64,000 bases of DNA from Acanthopleura granulata. Lineage: Eukaryota > Mollusca > Polyplacophora > Chitonida > Chitonidae. Position numbers and translations under genes: made by a program. The stretch spans positions 32,056,299 to 32,120,298 of the forward strand of contig JABBOT010000080.1 of NCBI GenBank assembly GCA_016165875.1, in the 5' to 3' direction. The notes beneath the pieces were generated by a model, which was given only the letters and a program-made list of their open reading frames with translations, ran no database searches and was not told the DNA's origin. Numbering within the stretch: position 1 is the first letter of the stretch; the number at the start of each line of letters is the position of its first letter. This document shows, piece after piece, positions 36,001-42,000 of this stretch.

Positions 36001-39000
36001 TACATGTCTGCCTTCCTTTGATTGTTGAACATAATATCCCACTGTTGGTTTGGTTTTCAGTGTCTTTCGACATTACTGTCACTATTATGGAGGGGCCAGG
36101 AATCTTGCCTATACCTGTGTATGTGGAAGGTAAAAACTCATCTACATGTACTCTAAATATTTATGTTTTCCTTGTTGGTTCAGCAGTATACAGCACACCC
36201 TGTATACATTAGTGTTTGACCAGTGAGTGTAATCAGTAATGTTTCAGTGCTTATTTTTTTTTCTTTCTTTTTTTACATAATTGCTGCTCAATGGAACCCA
36301 CATAATCGCACATCTGATAAATGCAAACTCCGCCTAAATGCAAGTAAATCCCCAGCACAAAACCAAATACCAAATTGTATTCAGTCTCATTGTTTTTATT
36401 TCATATATTTGCAAATAGGTTATATGAAAAACCCTCTTAATGGGAAGGCTTTTAGCCCTGTAACTTTTGTTAATACCTGGTAAATTGCATAATATCAAAT
36501 TTTGAATAACCCTTCCGTGTACCTGAGCAGGCTTGATGGGATGCCATGCCGGTTGTCATGAGCATCAATCTGGCTAGAGGAATAAATGAATGAATGAACT
36601 GCTGTGACTGGCTTAGACTAATTAGCATGACTTCATATAATGTTATGGGCCATGTCCAACAGCCCATGAACTTAAAGTTTCTGAGGATTTAATAAACCAT
36701 GCAAGCAAGGATTATGTTTTGTTAACAACTTCCGAGTGACCCTTGTGAAAAAGATGCGCCACCAAACTTGATTTCCCTCTTCACGCGAATGGCAGTCTTG
36801 TGGGCTATAGTGTTCAAAAGAATGCAATAAAGAGTCAGCACATTGGCTTGAATTGGCTATGCTCGTATAGTATAAAGTTGTGAAAATCTGTATAAATATA
36901 TAAAAGGTGCAACAGATATATCCTTCTTCTTAACTAACCTCAAGTTTCCAGCACGTGTGAAATATTGCACTGTAGCCTGCGTGTTGTAAAGATATATCCC
37001 TGGCCAGAAAAGTCAACGTTCTGAAGTTGAGTGATTCTGGCAAATTATGTGTAGCATGAGATTTACGTTGTTTTTATACTTTTGAAGTATGGTTGTGTTT
37101 AACTCGATCATTTACAAATAAATGATGATATTTATGTAAGTGAAATCTCAACTTTTGTATACAGAATTATGTCCCGTGCAAGTACCCAGGGAGGTAACTC
37201 ACTACCTTAGACTACAGGTCTAGATAAACGTCAAGCCCTATTAAACGCAAATAAAATGGTGGTGTCATGTACCAGCCCTAGCACCACATTTAGTGTGTAG
37301 TGACAAACAACTGTTTTATTTATTCTACTTGTGTTTTACACCATACTTGTGAATATTTCACTTATACAACTATGGCCAGAATTATTCGAGACTGCAGATA
37401 TCTGGGCACTAGGGCATGTCGTCCATGGTAATGCTACTGGCTATAACACAGTGGTGAAAACAAATCTGGCCACCATTATGAATTTACTTTACTTTGGGCA
37501 TGTTTGGTGCTAAACATACAAACATCAACTGTTTCTCCCTCTTAACAATGCCTAAGTTTTGCAAAGTTGTGGGGTGTACAAACCACAATAGGAGTACAGA
37601 TCGCAAGTTACCTTTTGCACTGAATAGGTGGCTATTTAAATGGCTGATCCACCTAGACACCGGCTGGCAGCCTGTAAGGACATTTTGTCTGGCCCATCAT
37701 ATCCAGTTTAAGATGGTATCTCTCTTTAGCAGCACCTTGCAAGGAGTTGAAGTACTGGTGCGACATCACTACTGCGACATGGTCCACTATTTGGAAAATA
37801 GCTATAACAGCCTGAGTGAAACGTGTGCCCATGGCCGGGTGAGAGCCCCCACAACTAGTGAGGGAATCTGTAGTGTTTATCCATGTCTGTTCGTGGATGT
37901 TGCAATATAAAGCCAGATCATCATAAGTGTTGTTTCTTTCTTTTTTCCTAAGCGGTGTAAATGGGGCAATCCTTCACTATGGCCATGCAGGAGAACCTAA
38001 CAAGAAGCAGATGCAGGATGGAGAAATGTGGTGAGTGCTAACTTGTCCTGTCAAAGTGTAATGTCCTTCAGATTTTAGCTTGGTACCAAGATAAACGCGA
38101 AAAGTAACAGAAAGATTAACATGGGGGGATGGAAGGGACAGTAATGGGGCGGGAGATCTGCTGCTGCCTTGTCCTACGTGAAGGTTGGGACAGTTGTTAG
38201 CTCGGCAGCCATATTTATCCTGTATAACATTATTTGTGCAGAGACTTGTTTTACAAACATGGTGTAAGTTATGTTAAACGTAATTGCCATGACAACACAT
38301 AGTGTGTAGATATATCGCCGTGGTAGTTACATGTACGTTCACCGAAACGTTACAGCCTCTTCGTATAGCTGGCCCCAGAGGGGTGAATGTGTGACGTGTA
38401 CGTTAAAACCTGAAGATTATGTGTGTGTGATATGGCACTGAAGCACTGGCAGGTTGTTTCTCTATGTTGTACAGTGTGTGATGGTCTTGGTGAAGTTATT
38501 AATAAATAGACGGACTTACCTTCAATAATTAAAGATATTGTTATTGGAAGATTGCATTTGAAAAGTTGTGTGAAAAGTCTACGTTCCATTTTCTGTTTAA
38601 ATTTTTCTTTAATTTGACGGCTGCTTTGTGTAGTAATTAGATGAAAGAAAAAGTGGTGTGCAAAACTGCTAAAGGTTCCAGACCTTGTTACCAATGATCT
38701 ATTCGTTGTATGTTTTCCCCATCAGCCTGTTTGACATGGGCTCTGAGTACTGCTGCTACACCTCAGACATCACCTGTAGTTACCCAGTTAATGGCAAATT
38801 TACACCTGAGCAGAAGATCATCTACGAGACTGTGCTTAAGTCTAGCCGGGCTGTCATGGAGGCTGTCAAACCAGGTGAATAATTGTATTTCACCTAAAAG
38901 TGATTTCTTAAGTGACATGTTTCCTTGATTATCATTGAATCAGCTGCCTTATAGGACCACAGAAGAGGGTTGTTATGAGATTTGATGAATTTCTTATCAA

Positions 39001-42000
39001 AAGTGTTGGCATCAAAAGTAATATTTTGAGGCCTCATGGGGTTCTGAAAGTGTAGTTTTACTTTCAGTAATTTTTAGTGCAGAAAAACTTGAGTATTGTT
39101 ATCTAAACTATCATTTTAAAGGCCTGTGTGTACCACTGAAAGTACGTCTGTGTGATACCCTTCAGGTGAAACATGCCATGTCACAATGGAGTTAAGCTTG
39201 AAATGGTTGTTTTAAGGTACAGCTGTATCTGTGTGTACAAATAAGCAACTAGATCTTGCTGCGTCTTTCGTGCAGTATACATGTATGTGGACATGATTTA
39301 ATTGACACATTTTAATGTCATTTAATTAATTTATAAAGTTTTCAGGTTCAAACGTAAGACCATTTATTGCTGTGTTTTGATACCATGACTCAACAATTAA
39401 GCAAATGACATGCAAGCCTGCAAATTGGTGCTTGACAGTTTTGAAAACCCCCCTTTGGATGAAGTGGTATGATCATGTTATTCAAGTTACATGTTTATAT
39501 TGCTGTACAGATGTCTTTTTGGTCATACTGCTTTCACCAAAGGGGTGTTTACAAAAATGTCAGACACCTCTTTGTAAGCTTGGACTGTTACCTGAGAGCT
39601 GACGGTGTTGTGCAGGTGTGAATTGGGTGGACATGCATCTACTGGCTGACCGAGTCCACCTGACTGAATTGAAGCGCCACGGACTCCTACAGGGCGAAGT
39701 GGAGGACATGATGAAAGTGAGACTCGGGGCAGTCTTCATGCCCCACGGACTCGGGCACTTTATAGGGTTGGACACCCATGATGTCGGTGGTTATCCAGAG
39801 GTGGGTATCACCCAGTAAACCCTGGGGGGGAAGACGGTAAGAGACAGGAAATGAGGTACAAGGAAGCTGAGGGCAGTTTCTGCGAAATGATTTGAGTTTA
39901 GACATGTACAGAACTGATGTTTGACAGAGGACATTTGAGGTATTACCGTAAGTTGTGGGCTCCAGTGGGAAACATGCAAATGTTCTGCATTGCATTGCTC
40001 CTTGTGATTCCGTCGTAATTTTGAAGAACAAAGTTGTGACACAAGTTTTACATTAACTGCATTAACATTAACTTCACAAACAGATGTAATTTCACAATTT
40101 CAGTATTTTGCTTTCAGCATCATGAAAATGTCTTGTCATACATTTTGTGTGTTTTCCCCAGGGTGTAATGTAATTTAAAGACTGCGTCTGTATATTTTCG
40201 TTGGCTAAGATGGCTAACGCCCTGTCCATTAGGTGAAGTTTGGTGGCGAGCATAATATAAGTGAAGAATTATTTAACACGGCATTAAATTCCAGTCAAAT
40301 AAATAAATAAATAAATACATTTTCCATGATGTAGGGCACAGAGAGAGTGGATCAGCCAGGACTTAGAAGTCTCAGGACTGCCCGGACCTTAGAGAGGAAC
40401 ATGGTGCTGACCATAGAACCTGGAGTGTACTTCATCAGCTGTGTGAGTTATACATAGATGACTGTTAGAATAAGGTACACAGTGCTCACCATAGAACCAA
40501 GGGTCTGGCTCATCACCTGTGTGAGTTATACATAGATGTCTGTTAGAATAAGGTACACAGTGCTCACCACAGAACCAGGGGTCTGGGTCATCACCTGTGT
40601 GAGTTATACATAGATGTCCGTTAGAATAAGGTACACAGTGCTCACCACAGAACCAGGGGTCTGGCTCATCACCTGTGCGAGTTATACATTGATGTCCGTT
40701 AGAATAAGGTACACAGTGCTCACCATAGAACCAGGGGTCTGGCTCATCATCTGTGTGAGTTGTACACAGTGCTCACCATAGAACCAGGGGTCTGGCTCAT
40801 CATCTGTGTGAGTTGTACATAGACGTCCGTTAGAATAAGGTACACAGTGCTCACCATAGAACCAGGGGTCTGGCTCATCATCTGTGTGAGTTGTACACAG
40901 TGCTCACCATAGAACCAGGGGTCTGGCTCATCATCTGTGTGAGTTGTACATAGACGTCCGTTAGAATAAGGTACACAGTGCTCACCATAGAACCAGGGGT
41001 CTGGCTCATCATCTGTGTGAGTTGTACATAGACGTCCGTTAGAATAAGGTACACAGTGCTCACCATGGAACCAGGGGTCTGGCTCATCATCTGTGTGAGT
41101 TGTACATAGACGTCCGTTAGAATAAGGTACACAGTGCTCACCACAGAACCAGGGGTCTGGCTCATCATCTGTGTGAGTTGTACATAGACGTCCGTTAGAA
41201 TAAGGTACACAGTGCTCACCATGGAACCAGGGGTCTGGCTCATCATCTGTGCGAGTTATACATTGATGTCCGTTAGAATAAGGTACACAGTGCTCACCAT
41301 GGAACCAGGGGTCTGGCTCATCATCTGTGTGAGTTGTACATAGACGTCCGTTAGAATAAGGTACACAGTGCTCACCACAGAACCAGGGGTCTGGCTCATC
41401 ATCTGTGTGAGTTGTACATAGACGTCCGTTAGAATAAGGTACACAGTGCTCACCATGGAACCAGGGGTCTGGCTCATCATCTGTGCGAGTTATACATTGA
41501 TGTCCGTTAGAATAAGGTACACAGTGCTCACCATGGAACCAGGGGTCTGGCTCATCATCTGTGTGAGTTGTACATAGACGTCCGTTAGAATAAGGTACAC
41601 AGTGCTCACCATAGAACCAGGGGTCTGGCTCATCATCTGTGTGAGTTGTACATAGACGTCCGTTAGAATAAGGTACACAGTGCTCACCATGGAACCAGGG
41701 GTCTGGCTCATCATCTGTGTGAGTTGTACATAGACGTCCGTTAGAATAAGGTACACAGTGCTCACCATGGAACCAGGGGTCTGGCTCATCATCTGTGTGA
41801 ATTATATATACATGTCATAGATAAATAAGGTACACAATGGGTTTGCATCCTGAGGTATACCACACACATTGTATACATTCACTTAAACTTGTGAGATTAG
41901 ATGACAAGGATTCATTGCTCAACCATTGCCAATGAGGACAGGGATTTGCCTCATGATACATGCCACATACCGATATACATCCATCCATACTTGTCAGAAC

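Noticed and set aside
40878..41792. Antisense open frames of 74-122 codons in the PEPD intron 14 array
   Set aside because: The 78-bp unit is a multiple of three without a minus-strand stop, so the frame repeats the same 26 residues. No promoter, splice site or domain; it is a shadow of the array.
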